From NCBI RefSeq assembly GCF_022815645.1, contig NZ_JALGRO010000004.1, positions 294,121 to 358,120 of the forward strand: a DNA stretch of 64,000 nucleotides, read 5' to 3'. The position numbers and the translations under genes were made by a program. Positions within the stretch are counted from its first letter, which is position 1. The number at the start of each line of letters is the position of its first letter. Shown here in pieces: positions 31,507-40,641 of this stretch. The DNA is from Curtobacterium sp. VKM Ac-2922 (GTDB taxonomy: Bacteria > Actinomycetota > Actinomycetes > Actinomycetales > Microbacteriaceae). The notes under the pieces are model-generated. The model worked only from the letters and a program-made list of their open reading frames with translations, made no database searches and was not told where the DNA came from.

Positions 31507-32468
31507 AGCGGCTCGCGGACGGCGTCGCGACCGGCCGTCGCCCGGGTGGACAGCGTCACGACGGTGACCGCGCCGACCAGCAGGCCGGCCAGGACCATGT
31601 GCGTGCCGACGAGCCCGACCGGCAGGGCCGTCCGTGCCTGGGTCAGGCCGACCGCGATCTGGACGAACTCGACGACGAGCAGCACGAGCGCCCACCGGCT
31701 CGACAGCCGCAGGCGGACCGCACCGACCACGAGCACCAGGGTGAGCGCGAACAGGACGTAGGCGGGGACGGCGTGCACGTGCTGCAGCACCGCCGGGTCG
31801 AGGCCGGTGCGGTGCAGACGACCACCGTCGACGGCTTCGTCGGCGCCGGCGTGCGGGCCGCTTCCGGTCGTCAGGATGCCGAGCAGGACCGTGACGACGG
31901 TGGCGGCGATCGTGCCGCGGACGACGCCGGTGTACCAGTTCGGCACCAGGCGACGCTCGGTTCGGGGGCCGTTCATCGACCGGTAGACCAGGGTCGCGGT
32001 GACGGCGACCAGGGCCGTCGACACGACGAAGTGCAGGCCGACGACGTAGGGGTTCAGGTTCGTCAGGACGCTCAGGCCACCGATGACGGCCTGGACGGGG
32101 ATCGCTGCGCCCTGGGCGAACGCCAGCCAGAACAGTTCGGGGCGCGTCCGGCGCATCCGGACGACGGCCAGGAACATCGCGATGGCGACGACGACGAGCA
32201 CGAACGTCAGCAGACGATTGCCGAACTCGATGATCCCGTGCACGCCCATCTCGGGTGTGGAGACGAGCGAGTCGGCGGTGCAGCGCGGCCAGGTGGGGCA
32301 TCCGAGGCCCGAGGCGGTCAGTCGGACGAGCCCGCCGGTGCCGATCAGGACCACCTCGACAACGAACGACGCCCAGGCCAGCACGACCACGCGCGGGTCG
32401 ACGGACCGGGGGAGTGACCACCACGGGGTGCGGACGTGCTGATCGGCTTCAGATGCGACGCGAGTCAC
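31494..32468 (-). CDS. ctaA: Heme A synthase (COX15/CtaA family)
   Basis: CtaA oxidises the C8 methyl of heme O to a formyl group, giving heme A. The 324-aa product has about eight transmembrane segments. Conserved residues include GGLVRLTASGLGCPTWPRC near residue 45, with a cysteine pair in the first extracytoplasmic loop, and histidines in EFGNRLL-, FVVSTALVAV- and HVHAVPAYV-type segments. Start GTG gives MTRVASEADQH. It faces ctaB across a perfect palindrome and is divergent from sufB with about 260 bp between. Confidence 0.93.
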   Translation of the reverse strand: MTRVASEADQHVRTPWWSLPRSVDPRVVVLAWASFVVEVVLIGTGGLVRLTASGLGCPTWPRCTADSLVSTPEMGVHGIIEFGNRLLTFVLVVVAIAMFLAVVRMRRTRPELFWLAFAQGAAIPVQAVIGGLSVLTNLNPYVVGLHFVVSTALVAVTATLVYRSMNGPRTERRLVPNWYTGVVRGTIAATVVTVLLGILTTGSGPHAGADEAVDGGRLHRTGLDPAVLQHVHAVPAYVLFALTLVLVVGAVRLRLSSRWALVLLVVEFVQIAVGLTQARTALPVGLVGTHMVLAGLLVGAVTVVTLSTRATAGRDAVREPLART

Positions 32469-32507
32469 GGGGGTGGTGCCTTCCTGTCGTTCTGTGCGGT
32501 TGCCCTG

Positions 32508-32513
32508 TAGGAT
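32508..32513 (+). promoter_or_regulatory. Candidate -10 box TAGGAT for the suf operon
   Basis: TGTAGGATTC lies in the 259-bp ctaA-sufB gap and would give a leader of about 200 nt. No sufR gene is adjacent, and no gene or riboswitch is recognised in the leader. Confidence 0.3.
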
Positions 32514-32727
32514 TCGAGGGTTCAGCAGCAGTCAAGTCTAGGCAGGCGCCGGCTCCGAATGGGCCGAGATCGCCGGTGGAACCCAGGACTGCGTGGAACC
32601 ATGACGTTGCGAGGCAGCAGCTGCGTGATCACCGCAGGTCCGTCCTGTCGGGGGTCCGCGATGGAATGGCATCCGGCAGCCGCCGGTTGCCGCCAGGGAA
32701 CTGCCGCGAGAAGGAAACGAGGAGACC

Positions 32728-34146
32728 ATGTCCGACGTGCTCATCGACCGTCCAGAACTCGAGGGACTCGGCCAGTACGAGTTCGGCTGGTCCGACTCGG
32801 ACTCCGCCGGAGCCTCGGCCCGCCGTGGTGTCTCGGACGAGGTCGTCACCGACATCTCGAACCTCAAGAACGAGCCCGAGTGGATGCTCAAGAACCGGCT
32901 CAAGGGCCTGTCGCTGTTCGGCCGCAAGCCCATGCCGACGTGGGGCGCCGACCTGACCGGCATCGACTTCGACAACATCAAGTACTTCGTGCGCTCCACC
33001 GAGAAGCAGGCCCAGTCGTGGGAAGACCTGCCCGAGGACATCCGCGCCACGTACGAGAAGCTCGGGATCCCCGAGGCCGAGCGTCAGCGCCTGGTCGCCG
33101 GTGTGGCCGCGCAGTACGAGTCCGAGGTGGTCTACCACCAGATCCGCGAGGACCTCGAGCAGCAGGGTGTCATCTTCATGGACACCGACACGGCGCTCCG
33201 TGAGCACCCCGAGCTGTTCCAGGAGTACTTCGGCACCGTGATCCCTGCTGGGGACAACAAGTTCGCTGCGCTCAACACGGCCGTGTGGTCGGGCGGCTCG
33301 TTCGTCTACGTCCCCAAGGGCGTCCACGTCGAGATCCCGCTGCAGGCGTACTTCCGGATCAACACCGAGAACATGGGCCAGTTCGAGCGGACGCTGATCA
33401 TCGCGGACGAGGACTCGTACGTCCACTACATCGAGGGCTGCACGGCCCCGATCTACAAGTCGGACTCGCTGCACTCGGCGGTCGTCGAGATCATCGTGAA
33501 GAAGAACGCCCGCGTTCGCTACACGACGATCCAGAACTGGTCGAACAACGTCTACAACCTGGTCACCAAGCGCGCCATCGCGCACGAGGGCGCGACCATG
33601 GAGTGGATCGACGGCAACATCGGGTCCAAGGTCACGATGAAGTACCCGTCCATCTACCTGGCCGGCGAGCACGCCAAGGGCGAGACCCTGTCGGTCGCCT
33701 TCGCCGGACCCGGCCAGCACCAGGACGCCGGCGCGAAGATGATCCACATGGCGCCGTACACGACGTCCTCGATCGTCTCGAAGTCGATCGCCCGTGGCGG
33801 TGGCCGCGCCGGCTACCGCGGCGAGGTCCGGGTCGACCCGGGCGCGCACCACGCGGCCAACACGGTCCGCTGTGACGCACTGCTCGTCGACACAGTCAGC
33901 CGGTCCGACACGTACCCGGCGATCGACATCCGCGTGGACGACGTCCAGCTCGGCCACGAGGCCACGGTGTCGCGCGTCAGCGAGGAACAGCTGTTCTACC
34001 TGATGTCCCGCGGGATGGCCGAGGACGAGGCGATGGCCATGATCGTCCGCGGCTTCATCGAGCCGATCGCCCGCGAGCTCCCGATGGAGTACGCACTCGA
34101 ACTCAACAAGCTCATCGAGATGAGCATGGAAGGATCCGTCGGCTAG
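32728..34146 (+). CDS. sufB: Fe-S cluster assembly protein SufB
   Basis: SufB is the scaffold subunit of the SufBCD complex that builds iron-sulfur clusters. The 472-aa product shows [17 protein letters not shown] near residue 152, [19 protein letters not shown] near residue 193, and the C-terminal [18 protein letters not shown] helix. GAGGAGACC lies just upstream of ATG. It opens the suf operon here; sufD follows directly, with its ATG immediately after the TAG. Confidence 0.96.
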   Translation: MSDVLIDRPELEGLGQYEFGWSDSDSAGASARRGVSDEVVTDISNLKNEPEWMLKNRLKGLSLFGRKPMPTWGADLTGIDFDNIKYFVRSTEKQAQSWEDLPEDIRATYEKLGIPEAERQRLVAGVAAQYESEVVYHQIREDLEQQGVIFMDTDTALREHPELFQEYFGTVIPAGDNKFAALNTAVWSGGSFVYVPKGVHVEIPLQAYFRINTENMGQFERTLIIADEDSYVHYIEGCTAPIYKSDSLHSAVVEIIVKKNARVRYTTIQNWSNNVYNLVTKRAIAHEGATMEWIDGNIGSKVTMKYPSIYLAGEHAKGETLSVAFAGPGQHQDAGAKMIHMAPYTTSSIVSKSIARGGGRAGYRGEVRVDPGAHHAANTVRCDALLVDTVSRSDTYPAIDIRVDDVQLGHEATVSRVSEEQLFYLMSRGMAEDEAMAMIVRGFIEPIARELPMEYALELNKLIEMSMEGSVG

Positions 34147-35412
34147 ATGTCGAGTTCCACCCCCACCCCCCGAATCGACCAGCCGACCGCCCCGGCCGCC
34201 GGTGTCGCCGGTACCGAACAGCACGGCGCTCGCGCGCACTCGGACGGCGCTTGGGCGACCAAGGTCCCCGTCCAGACGCGCTCCGAGCGCCCGCAGTCCG
34301 GCGACATCGACGCCTACGCCGCCGTCACCGGCCGTGAGGTCAACTGGAAGTTCGCGCCGCTCGACAAGATCCAGCCGCTGCTCGCCGGCGGTCTCGACGG
34401 TTCGGCGTACCCGTACCTCGCCACGCAGACCGACGGCGCCGACGTCGAGTGGGTCCGCAGCGACGACTCGCGCGTCGGCACCGCTGGGCTGCCGGAGGAC
34501 CGGGCCGCCGCGGCGGCCTGGACGGCGCGCGACGCGGTGCTCGCCGTCACGATCAAGGCCACCGAGTCGCACGAGTCGATCGCGATCACGCGATCCGCGT
34601 TCGGCACGCAGCCCCGCGCTGCCCACACGGTCATCACGGCCGAGCCGAACGCGCAGGGCATCGTCGTCATCGACAACCGTGGTTCGGCGCTGCTCAGCGA
34701 GAACGTCGAGGTCGTGGTCCACGACAACGCCCGCCTGACCGTCGTGACGGTGCAGGACTGGGACGACGACGCCGTGCACGTGTCGACGCACTTCGCCGAG
34801 GTCGGGCGTGACGCCTTCCTCAAGCACGTCGTGGTCTCGCTCGGCGGCGACGTCGTCCGGGTGAACCCCTCGACCCACCTGGGCGGGCAGGGTGCTGACA
34901 CCGAGATGTACGGCGTGTACTTCGCCGACGCCGGCCAGTACATCGAGCAGCAGGTGTACGTGAACCACGACGCACCGAACACCCGCAGCCGCGTCAACTA
35001 CAAGGGCGCCCTGCAGGGCGCCGGCGCACACACGGTGTGGATCGGCGACGTCCTGATCGGTCGCACGGCCCCCGGAACCGACTCGTACGAGCAGAACCGC
35101 AACCTGGTCCTGACCGACGGCACGCACGCCGACAGCATCCCGAACCTCGAGATCGAGACCGGCGACATCGCCGGTGCCGGTCACGCCAGCGCGACGGGCC
35201 GCTTCGACGACGAGCAGCTGTTCTACCTGCAGGCCCGTGGCATCCCGGAAGAAGAGGCCCGTCGTCTGGTCGTGCTCGGCTTCCTGGTCGAGGTCATCCA
35301 GAAGATCGGCGCGCCCGAGCTCGAGGAACGTCTCATCGCCGCCGTCGAGCAGGAGCTGCTCGAAGGGCGCACGGTCCTGGCCGCTCCGGTCACGAACGGC
35401 TCGGACGCCTGA
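34147..35412 (+). CDS. sufD: Fe-S cluster assembly protein SufD
   Basis: SufD pairs with SufB and is needed for iron entry in the SufBCD scaffold. The 421-aa product has a disordered Pro/Thr-rich start, then the beta-helix domain shared with SufB (VYVNHDAPNTRSRVNYKG near residue 272) and the C-terminal ARGIPEEEARRLVVLGFL motif near residue 360. The ATG directly follows the sufB stop, and the stop overlaps the next ATG (TGATG), so translation is likely coupled. Confidence 0.95.
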   Translation: MSSSTPTPRIDQPTAPAAGVAGTEQHGARAHSDGAWATKVPVQTRSERPQSGDIDAYAAVTGREVNWKFAPLDKIQPLLAGGLDGSAYPYLATQTDGADVEWVRSDDSRVGTAGLPEDRAAAAAWTARDAVLAVTIKATESHESIAITRSAFGTQPRAAHTVITAEPNAQGIVVIDNRGSALLSENVEVVVHDNARLTVVTVQDWDDDAVHVSTHFAEVGRDAFLKHVVVSLGGDVVRVNPSTHLGGQGADTEMYGVYFADAGQYIEQQVYVNHDAPNTRSRVNYKGALQGAGAHTVWIGDVLIGRTAPGTDSYEQNRNLVLTDGTHADSIPNLEIETGDIAGAGHASATGRFDDEQLFYLQARGIPEEEARRLVVLGFLVEVIQKIGAPELEERLIAAVEQELLEGRTVLAAPVTNGSDA

Positions 35413-35738
35413 TGGCCGAGAAGGTCTGCGCCGAGGCTGACATCGCGGTGGACAGCCCGATGCGCGTGGTCGTCGACGGCACCGCGGTCGCGATCGTCAA
35501 GGACTCGGCCGGCACCGTGCACGCGATCGGCGACACCTGCACCCACGGGGACATCTCGCTGGCCGAGGGCTTCGTCGAGGGTGACTCGCTGGAGTGCTGG
35601 GCCCACGGCTCGCAGTTCTCGCTGACCACCGGCAAGCCGAAGAACTTCCCGGCGTACGAGCCCGTCCCGGTCTTCCGGGTCGAGGTCCGCGACGGCGAGG
35701 TCTACGTCGACGTGCACGACCCCGTCCCCGTCGACTGA
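35412..35738 (+). CDS. Rieske-type [2Fe-2S] ferredoxin in the suf operon
   Basis: The 108-aa product is a single Rieske domain: C-T-H at about residues 44-46 and C-W-A-H at about 64-67 are the cluster ligands, with a GSQF strand after them. It resembles the ferredoxin subunit of non-heme iron oxygenases, but no oxygenase is near. Its place between sufD and sufC, with overlap to sufD, suggests an electron-transfer role in cluster assembly or a test substrate of it. That role is inference; such genes are recurrent in actinobacterial suf operons. Confidence 0.9.
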   Translation: MAEKVCAEADIAVDSPMRVVVDGTAVAIVKDSAGTVHAIGDTCTHGDISLAEGFVEGDSLECWAHGSQFSLTTGKPKNFPAYEPVPVFRVEVRDGEVYVDVHDPVPVD

Positions 35739-35803
35739 CACCGGGTCTCCACACTCCTCCCGCGGCTGACGCCGCACACACCAGCTGCAACCGAAGGAAC
35801 GCA

Positions 35804-36577
35804 ATGTCCACTCTCGAAATCCGCGGCCTGCAGGTCTCCATCGACACCGACCAGGGTGTCAAGGAGATCCTCAAGGGCGTCGACCTGACCATCAACGAGG
35901 GCGAGATCCACGCGATCATGGGCCCGAACGGCTCCGGCAAGTCGACCCTGGCGTACACGATCGCCGGACACCCCCGCTACCACGTGGTCGGCGGCTCGAT
36001 CACCCTCGACGGGCAGAACGTCCTCGACATGAGCGTCGACGAGCGTGCCCGTGCCGGCATGTTCCTCGCCATGCAGTACCCGGTCGAGATCCCCGGCGTG
36101 ACCGTGTCGAACTTCCTGCGCACCGCCAAGACCGCGATCGACGGCGAAGCGCCGGCCCTGCGTGGGTGGATCAAGGACCTCCGCACGTCGATGGCCGACC
36201 TCAAGATGGACGCGTCGTTCGCCGAGCGCAACGTCAACGAGGGCTTCTCCGGCGGCGAGAAGAAGCGCCACGAGATCATGCAGCTCGAGCTCCTCAAGCC
36301 GAAGTTCGCCGTCCTGGACGAGACCGACTCCGGCCTCGACGTCGACGCGCTGAAGATCGTCTCCGAGGGCGTCAACCGTGCCAAGGCCGCCACCGGGCTG
36401 GGCGTGCTGCTCATCACGCACTACACGCGCATCCTGCGGTACATCACGCCCGACTTCGTGCACGTGTTCGTCGCGGGCAAGATCGCCGAGCAGGGCGGCC
36501 CCGAGCTCGCCGACCGTCTTGAGAACGAGGGCTACGACCGCTACGTGCAGGCCGAGGCCGCTGCGGCGGGCAACTGA
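35804..36577 (+). CDS. sufC: Fe-S cluster assembly ATPase SufC
   Basis: SufC is the ABC-type ATPase of the SufBCD complex. The 257-aa product has Walker A GPNGSGKST near residue 41, the signature SGGEKKRHEI (SufC form of LSGGQ) near residue 149, and Walker B FAVLDETDSGLDVDAL near residue 167, with the Asp-Glu-Thr typical of SufC. GAAGGAACGCA precedes ATG. Its stop overlaps the sufT ATG by one base. Confidence 0.96.
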   Translation: MSTLEIRGLQVSIDTDQGVKEILKGVDLTINEGEIHAIMGPNGSGKSTLAYTIAGHPRYHVVGGSITLDGQNVLDMSVDERARAGMFLAMQYPVEIPGVTVSNFLRTAKTAIDGEAPALRGWIKDLRTSMADLKMDASFAERNVNEGFSGGEKKRHEIMQLELLKPKFAVLDETDSGLDVDALKIVSEGVNRAKAATGLGVLLITHYTRILRYITPDFVHVFVAGKIAEQGGPELADRLENEGYDRYVQAEAAAAGN

Positions 36578-36906
36578 TGATCACCGCACTGGCACCGGAC
36601 AAGTTCGACGAGGTCGTCGAGGGCCTGAAAGAGGTGCAGGACCCGGAGCTCGGCGTGAACATCGTCGACCTCGGCCTGATCTACGACCTGGCCTGGGACG
36701 ACGAGGCCACGGCGCTCATCATCAGCATGACGCTGACGAGCGCCGGCTGCCCCCTGACCGACGTCATCGAGGGTGACACCGCCAACGCGCTCGACGGCAT
36801 CGTCGACGCCTTCCGCATCAACTGGGTGTGGATGCCGCCGTGGGGCCCCGAGCGGATCACCGACGACGGACGCGAGATGATGCGCGCGCTCGGCTTCTCG
36901 ATCTAG
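36577..36906 (+). CDS. sufT: Metal-sulfur cluster assembly factor (SufT / MIP18-DUF59)
   Basis: The 109-aa product is a MIP18/DUF59 domain: VQDPELGVNIVDLGLIYDL near residue 19 and MTLTSAGCPL near residue 51, with the conserved Cys near residue 58. SufT helps mature Fe-S proteins under high demand. It starts on the last base of sufC. In many Actinobacteria sufS and sufU lie between sufC and sufT; here they are absent. A terminator of the GGGAGGC family follows. Confidence 0.92.
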   Translation: MITALAPDKFDEVVEGLKEVQDPELGVNIVDLGLIYDLAWDDEATALIISMTLTSAGCPLTDVIEGDTANALDGIVDAFRINWVWMPPWGPERITDDGREMMRALGFSI

Positions 36907-36919
36907 TCGCGACCCACCC

Positions 36920-36968
36920 ACGAACGGGAGGCGGGGGGGCCCCGGGGCCCCCCCCGCCTCCCGTTCGT
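36920..36968. terminator. Near-perfect palindrome, GGGAGGC family
   Basis: ACGAACGGGAGGCG and CGCCTCCCGTTCGT are exact inverted arms around a G/C-run core of unequal length (seven G against eight C). It lies between convergent sufT and bioY. It is part of the gene-free stretch 36907-37231, which also holds the 116-bp palindrome and a second hairpin. Confidence 0.75.
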
Positions 36969-36993
36969 CGTGTGCCCGCCTCGCTGCCCGCTG

Positions 36994-37109
36994 ACTGGCC
37001 ACGACGCACCGCTCACGTCCGCCGAGTGGTCACGAACCGTCGGTGTGCGGCCCGCGCACCGACGGTTCGCGACCACTCGGCGTGGAGCGGACGGGGTGTT
37101 GCGGCCAGT
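36994..37109. repeat. 116-bp imperfect palindromic element, copy 2
   Basis: The left arm from ACTGGCCACGACGC to CCGTCGGTG and the right arm from CACCGACGG to GCGGCCAGT are inverted copies. The inner 25 bases on each side are almost perfect and the outer part is looser. It is related to the 116-bp element at 21277-21392, also at a convergent junction next to a GGGAGGC hairpin. Confidence 0.7.
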
Positions 37110-37181
37110 CGGCCGGCGGCGACGGGCCGCGCACCGACGTTCTGCGACCGGTCACGCTGTCCGACGAGGCGCCCACGACAC

Positions 37182-37217
37182 ACGAGGGCCCCGCACCGAC
37201 CGGTGCGGGGCCCTCGT
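37182..37217. terminator. 17-bp stem terminator downstream of bioY
   Basis: 37182-37198 and 37201-37217 are exact inverted arms with a 2-nt loop, 15 bases beyond the bioY stop. It probably terminates bioY. Confidence 0.75.
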
Positions 37218-37231
37218 CGGACGTACGGGCG

Positions 37232-37831
37232 TCAGCGGCGGCCGACGGCCTTCCACACCAGGGGGACGATGCCCGCGGCGATGAGCGCCTTCACCAGGCC
37301 GCCCACGATGAACGGGTACAGGCCGGCGGCCAGCACCGACTGCAGGTCGTTCGGCAGGCCGAGCGCACCGAGGGCGACGGCCAGCCAGGGCAGACCCGTG
37401 GCGAACGGGATCGCGCTGGCGAACGTGAAGGCCACGGCAGCGCGGCCGACCTTGCGGTCCCAGTTGCGTCGCGCGAGCCACCCGATGACGCCCGCGGCCG
37501 GCACGAAGCCGATGACGTAGCCGAAGCTCGGCAGCGTCAGGGCGTGCAGGCCGCCTTGCATGTCGGCGAAGAGCGGTGCACCCGCCAGTCCGGCGACCGC
37601 GTAGACGAGCATCGAGAGGATGCCGCGACGGGCACCGAGGGTGGCGCCGACGAGCACGACGGCCAGGGTCTGACCGGTGATCGGCACCGGCCACATCGGG
37701 ATCTCGACCTGGGCCATGGCGGCGGTGAACAGTGCGCCGCCCGCGACCAGGGCGACGTTCGTGACCGCCCCCTGGGTGCGGAGACGGTCGGCGAGGACTG
37801 CGCGGGGAGCGAACCCGGTGGCGTTCGTCAT
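37232..37831 (-). CDS. bioY: Biotin transporter BioY
   Basis: BioY is the substrate-binding membrane subunit (S component) of the biotin ECF transporter. The 199-aa product has about six hydrophobic segments. The family signature appears as VPITGQTLAVVLVGATLGARRG near residue 48 (split in the text here), then YAVAGLAGAPLFA near residue 78 and SFGYVIGFVPAA near residue 101. AGGAG sits 5 nt before ATG. No bioM or bioN energy-coupling genes are adjacent, so it works alone or with units encoded elsewhere. Confidence 0.95.
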   Translation of the reverse strand: MTNATGFAPRAVLADRLRTQGAVTNVALVAGGALFTAAMAQVEIPMWPVPITGQTLAVVLVGATLGARRGILSMLVYAVAGLAGAPLFADMQGGLHALTLPSFGYVIGFVPAAGVIGWLARRNWDRKVGRAAVAFTFASAIPFATGLPWLAVALGALGLPNDLQSVLAAGLYPFIVGGLVKALIAAGIVPLVWKAVGRR

Positions 37832-37948
37832 GGATTCTCCTAGAATGGACTGCTGGTCCCTGTTCTGGGACAGCCGGTCCCGTCAGCGTAGCGGTGCACC
37901 TCCCGCACACACCGTTGTGCACAACCACCAACTGATTGGACTTCCACT

Positions 37949-39547
37949 GTGCTTGCCGTGCACGACCTCGAGATCCGCGTCGGGGCTCGCCTCCTGATGG
38001 AGCACGTGTCCTTCCGAGTGGAGAAGGGCGACAAGATCGGTCTGGTCGGCCGGAACGGCGCCGGGAAGACCACGATGACCAAGGCGCTGGCGGGCGAGCA
38101 GCCCCCGACCGACGGCAAGATCGACCGCACCGGTGAGATCGGCTACCTGCCGCAGGACCCGCGCTCGGGCAACCCCGAGGACACCGCCCGCAAGCGCATC
38201 CTCGACGCCCGTGGGCTCGGCGAGCTGGTCGAGGGCATCCGCCAGGCGACGCTCGACATGGCCAGCGACGACCCAGCCGTCGCCGACAAGGCCATGCGCC
38301 GGTACTCGCGGCTCGACGACCAGTTCAACGCGCTGGGCGGCTACGCGGCCGAGGCCGAGGCGGCGTCCATCGCGTCGAACCTCAAGCTGCCGGACCGCAT
38401 CCTCGACCAGCAGCTCAAGACGCTCTCCGGTGGTCAGCGTCGCCGCATCGAGCTCGCCCGCATCCTGTTCTCGGACGCCGAGACGATGATCCTGGACGAG
38501 CCGACCAACCACCTCGACGCCGACAGTGTCGTGTGGCTGCGTGAGCACCTGAAGACCTACCCCGGCGGAGTCATCGTGATCTCCCACGACGTCGAACTCG
38601 TCGACGAGGTCGTCAACCGGGTCTTCTACCTCGATGCCAACCGCCAGACCATCGACATCTACAACATGGGCTGGAAGCTGTACCAGCGGCAGCGCGTCGC
38701 CGACGAGGAGCGCCGCCGCAAGGAGCGCGCCGGCGCCGAGAAGAAGGCCGCCACGCTGAAGGACCAGGCCGCGCGCTTCGGTGCCAAGGCGTCGAAGGCC
38801 GCTGCGGCGCACCAGATGGTCGCCCGCGCCGACAAGCTGCTCGCGGGCCTCGAGGACGAGCGGGTGGCCGACCGGGTCGCGAAGATCCGCTTCCCCACGC
38901 CGGCCCCGTGCGGCCGCACGCCGTTGATGGCCGAGGGGCTCTCGAAGTCGTACGGCTCGCTCGAGATCTTCGCCGGTGTCGACCTGGCCATCGACCGTGG
39001 TTCCCGCGTGGTCATCCTGGGCTTCAACGGTGCCGGCAAGACCACGCTGCTGCGCATCCTGGCCGGCGCGGACGCACCGGACACGGGGGAGATCCTGCCC
39101 GGGCACGGCCTGCGCATCGGCTACTACGCGCAGGAGCACGAGAACATCGACATCAACCGCACGGTGATCGAGAACATGGTGTCGGCGTCGACCGACCTCA
39201 ACGAGACCGAGGCACGTCGGGTGCTCGGGTCGTTCCTGTTCACCGGTGACGACGGCTACAAGAAGGCCGGGGTGCTTTCGGGCGGCGAGAAGACGCGTCT
39301 GTCGCTCGCGATGATCGTCGTGTCCGGCGCCAACGTGCTGCTGCTCGACGAACCGACGAACAACCTGGACCCGGCGTCACGCGAGGAGATCCTGAACGCG
39401 CTGGCCGGCTTCGAGGGGGCCGTCGTCCTGGTGTCGCACGACACCGGCGCGGTCGAGGCCCTGAACCCGGAACGGGTCCTGCTGCTGCCCGACGGCACCG
39501 AGGACCACTGGAACAAGGACTACGCCGAGCTCATCGAGCTGGCGTAG
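37949..39547 (+). CDS. ABC-F family ATP-binding protein
   Basis: The 532-aa product has two ABC cassettes and no membrane segments. The Walker A motifs are GRNGAGKTT near residue 36 and GFNGAGKTT near residue 357. The signatures LSGGQRRRIE near residue 160 and LSGGEKTRLS near residue 444 are each followed by DEPTN. The charged linker between them (around residues 240-290) fits ABC-F factors, which act on ribosomes in translation or antibiotic protection. It is probably a housekeeping member rather than a resistance factor, judged from its chromosomal context; I cannot assign EttA, Uup or another subtype. Confidence 0.9.
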   Translation: MLAVHDLEIRVGARLLMEHVSFRVEKGDKIGLVGRNGAGKTTMTKALAGEQPPTDGKIDRTGEIGYLPQDPRSGNPEDTARKRILDARGLGELVEGIRQATLDMASDDPAVADKAMRRYSRLDDQFNALGGYAAEAEAASIASNLKLPDRILDQQLKTLSGGQRRRIELARILFSDAETMILDEPTNHLDADSVVWLREHLKTYPGGVIVISHDVELVDEVVNRVFYLDANRQTIDIYNMGWKLYQRQRVADEERRRKERAGAEKKAATLKDQAARFGAKASKAAAAHQMVARADKLLAGLEDERVADRVAKIRFPTPAPCGRTPLMAEGLSKSYGSLEIFAGVDLAIDRGSRVVILGFNGAGKTTLLRILAGADAPDTGEILPGHGLRIGYYAQEHENIDINRTVIENMVSASTDLNETEARRVLGSFLFTGDDGYKKAGVLSGGEKTRLSLAMIVVSGANVLLLDEPTNNLDPASREEILNALAGFEGAVVLVSHDTGAVEALNPERVLLLPDGTEDHWNKDYAELIELA

Positions 39548-39591
39548 CGCCGACCCGGTCCGTTCTGGTCGGGTCTGGTCAGTACCAGACG

Positions 39592-39636
39592 ACGAACGGG
39601 AGGCCCGTGGCGGCGCCGCCACGGGCCTCCCGTCCG
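39592..39636. terminator. Loop-less palindrome, GGGAGGC family
   Basis: About 19 bases on each side of 39614/39615 are exact inverted copies (centre GGCGCC). It lies between the convergent ABC-F and SURF1 genes. A second small hairpin, GTCTGGT-CAGT-ACCAGAC, precedes it at 39573-39590. Confidence 0.75.
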
Positions 39637-39646
39637 ATCGGTGGCT

Positions 39647-39678
39647 GCGTCGGGCGTCAGCCGCGTCGGACGTCAGCC
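39647..39678 (-). repeat. 16-bp tandem repeat at the SURF1 gene stop
   Basis: GCGTCGGRCGTCAGCC occurs twice in tandem (39647-39662, 39663-39678), differing at one base. The real TGA is in the second; the first gives a TGA in another frame (offset 16). Confidence 0.8.
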
Positions 39679-40641
39679 GCGCGATTCGAGCAGCTCGTCC
39701 TCGACGTCGGCGTCCGTCTTCGGCTTGGCGTCCTTGCGGCGCTGCCGCTCGAGCGCACGCTCGCGTTCTTCGGGGTCGTCCTGGTTGAGGTTCCGGTACT
39801 CCTGCACCATCAGGTACGCCAGGAACCCGAACCCGCCGGCCGCGAACATGAACCACTGGATGAAGTAGCTCAGGTGCAGCCCGGTGTCGGCGCTCGGACG
39901 GTCCCAGCCGAGCGGTCGGGCATCGGCGGGCGCGGGGGACTCGGACGCGAGCTGGCCGTAGGCCCCCGTCCAGATGGGGGCGTCGATCTTCTTCGCCACA
40001 TCGGTCAGCGTGACGGACTGCACCTGGTCGGTGTGGGCCGGGTCGGTGCGTCCGGGGATGCGCGGTTCGCTCTGCTGCAGGCGCGCCACGACCGTGACCT
40101 GTCCGGACGGCGGTGCGGGCACGCTGTCCGGGGCGTCCTGCCGGTTGCCCGTCGGCACCCAGCCGCGGTCGACGACGAAGGCCCGGCCGTCGGCGGTGAC
40201 CAGGGGGGTCAGGACCTCGAAGCCGGGCTGGCCGTTGTGCACACGATTGCGCACCAGCAACTGGTCGTCGGTGTCGTACCGACCCGTGACCTCGACGCGC
40301 AGCCAGGTCTGGTCGTCCTGCCAGCTGCCGGCCCGGGGGAGGGCGTCCCGCACCGGCACCGGCGTGTGGTCGTAGTTCGCGGCGATCTGCTGGTTCTCGC
40401 GCACGGCTTCGTTGCGACGGTCCCACTGCCACATGCCGAACAGGGTGCAGAGGATCGCGAAGCCGACCGCGATGGCCAGGTAGCCGAACCACCGGCGGCT
40501 GCGGACGAAGCCCCAGCCGACGAAGGGTTCATCGGGATCACGGGCGGCAGTGTCGTCGGTTCGGCGCTCCTCGGCAGCCGCGCGCCGGATGCGCTCGGCG
40601 TGCCGTCGGCCGTAGCGACTGCGCGGGTCGAACTCGTTCAT
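39673..40641 (-). CDS. SURF1 family cytochrome oxidase assembly protein
   Basis: SURF1 proteins help insert heme A into cytochrome c oxidase. The 322-aa product has an N-terminal cytoplasmic Arg-rich stretch, a first TM helix near residues 50-70 followed by GMWQWDRR, a periplasmic domain, and a second TM near residues 265-285 (LSYFIQWFMFAAGGFGFLAY, shortened). This two-helix layout is typical. It lies with two small genes that overlap or abut it, not with the oxidase genes, but serves the same pathway as ctaA and ctaB at 30-32 kb. Its ATG overlaps the upstream gene's stop (ATGA). Confidence 0.9.
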   Translation of the reverse strand: MNEFDPRSRYGRRHAERIRRAAAEERRTDDTAARDPDEPFVGWGFVRSRRWFGYLAIAVGFAILCTLFGMWQWDRRNEAVRENQQIAANYDHTPVPVRDALPRAGSWQDDQTWLRVEVTGRYDTDDQLLVRNRVHNGQPGFEVLTPLVTADGRAFVVDRGWVPTGNRQDAPDSVPAPPSGQVTVVARLQQSEPRIPGRTDPAHTDQVQSVTLTDVAKKIDAPIWTGAYGQLASESPAPADARPLGWDRPSADTGLHLSYFIQWFMFAAGGFGFLAYLMVQEYRNLNQDDPEERERALERQRRKDAKPKTDADVEDELLESRG

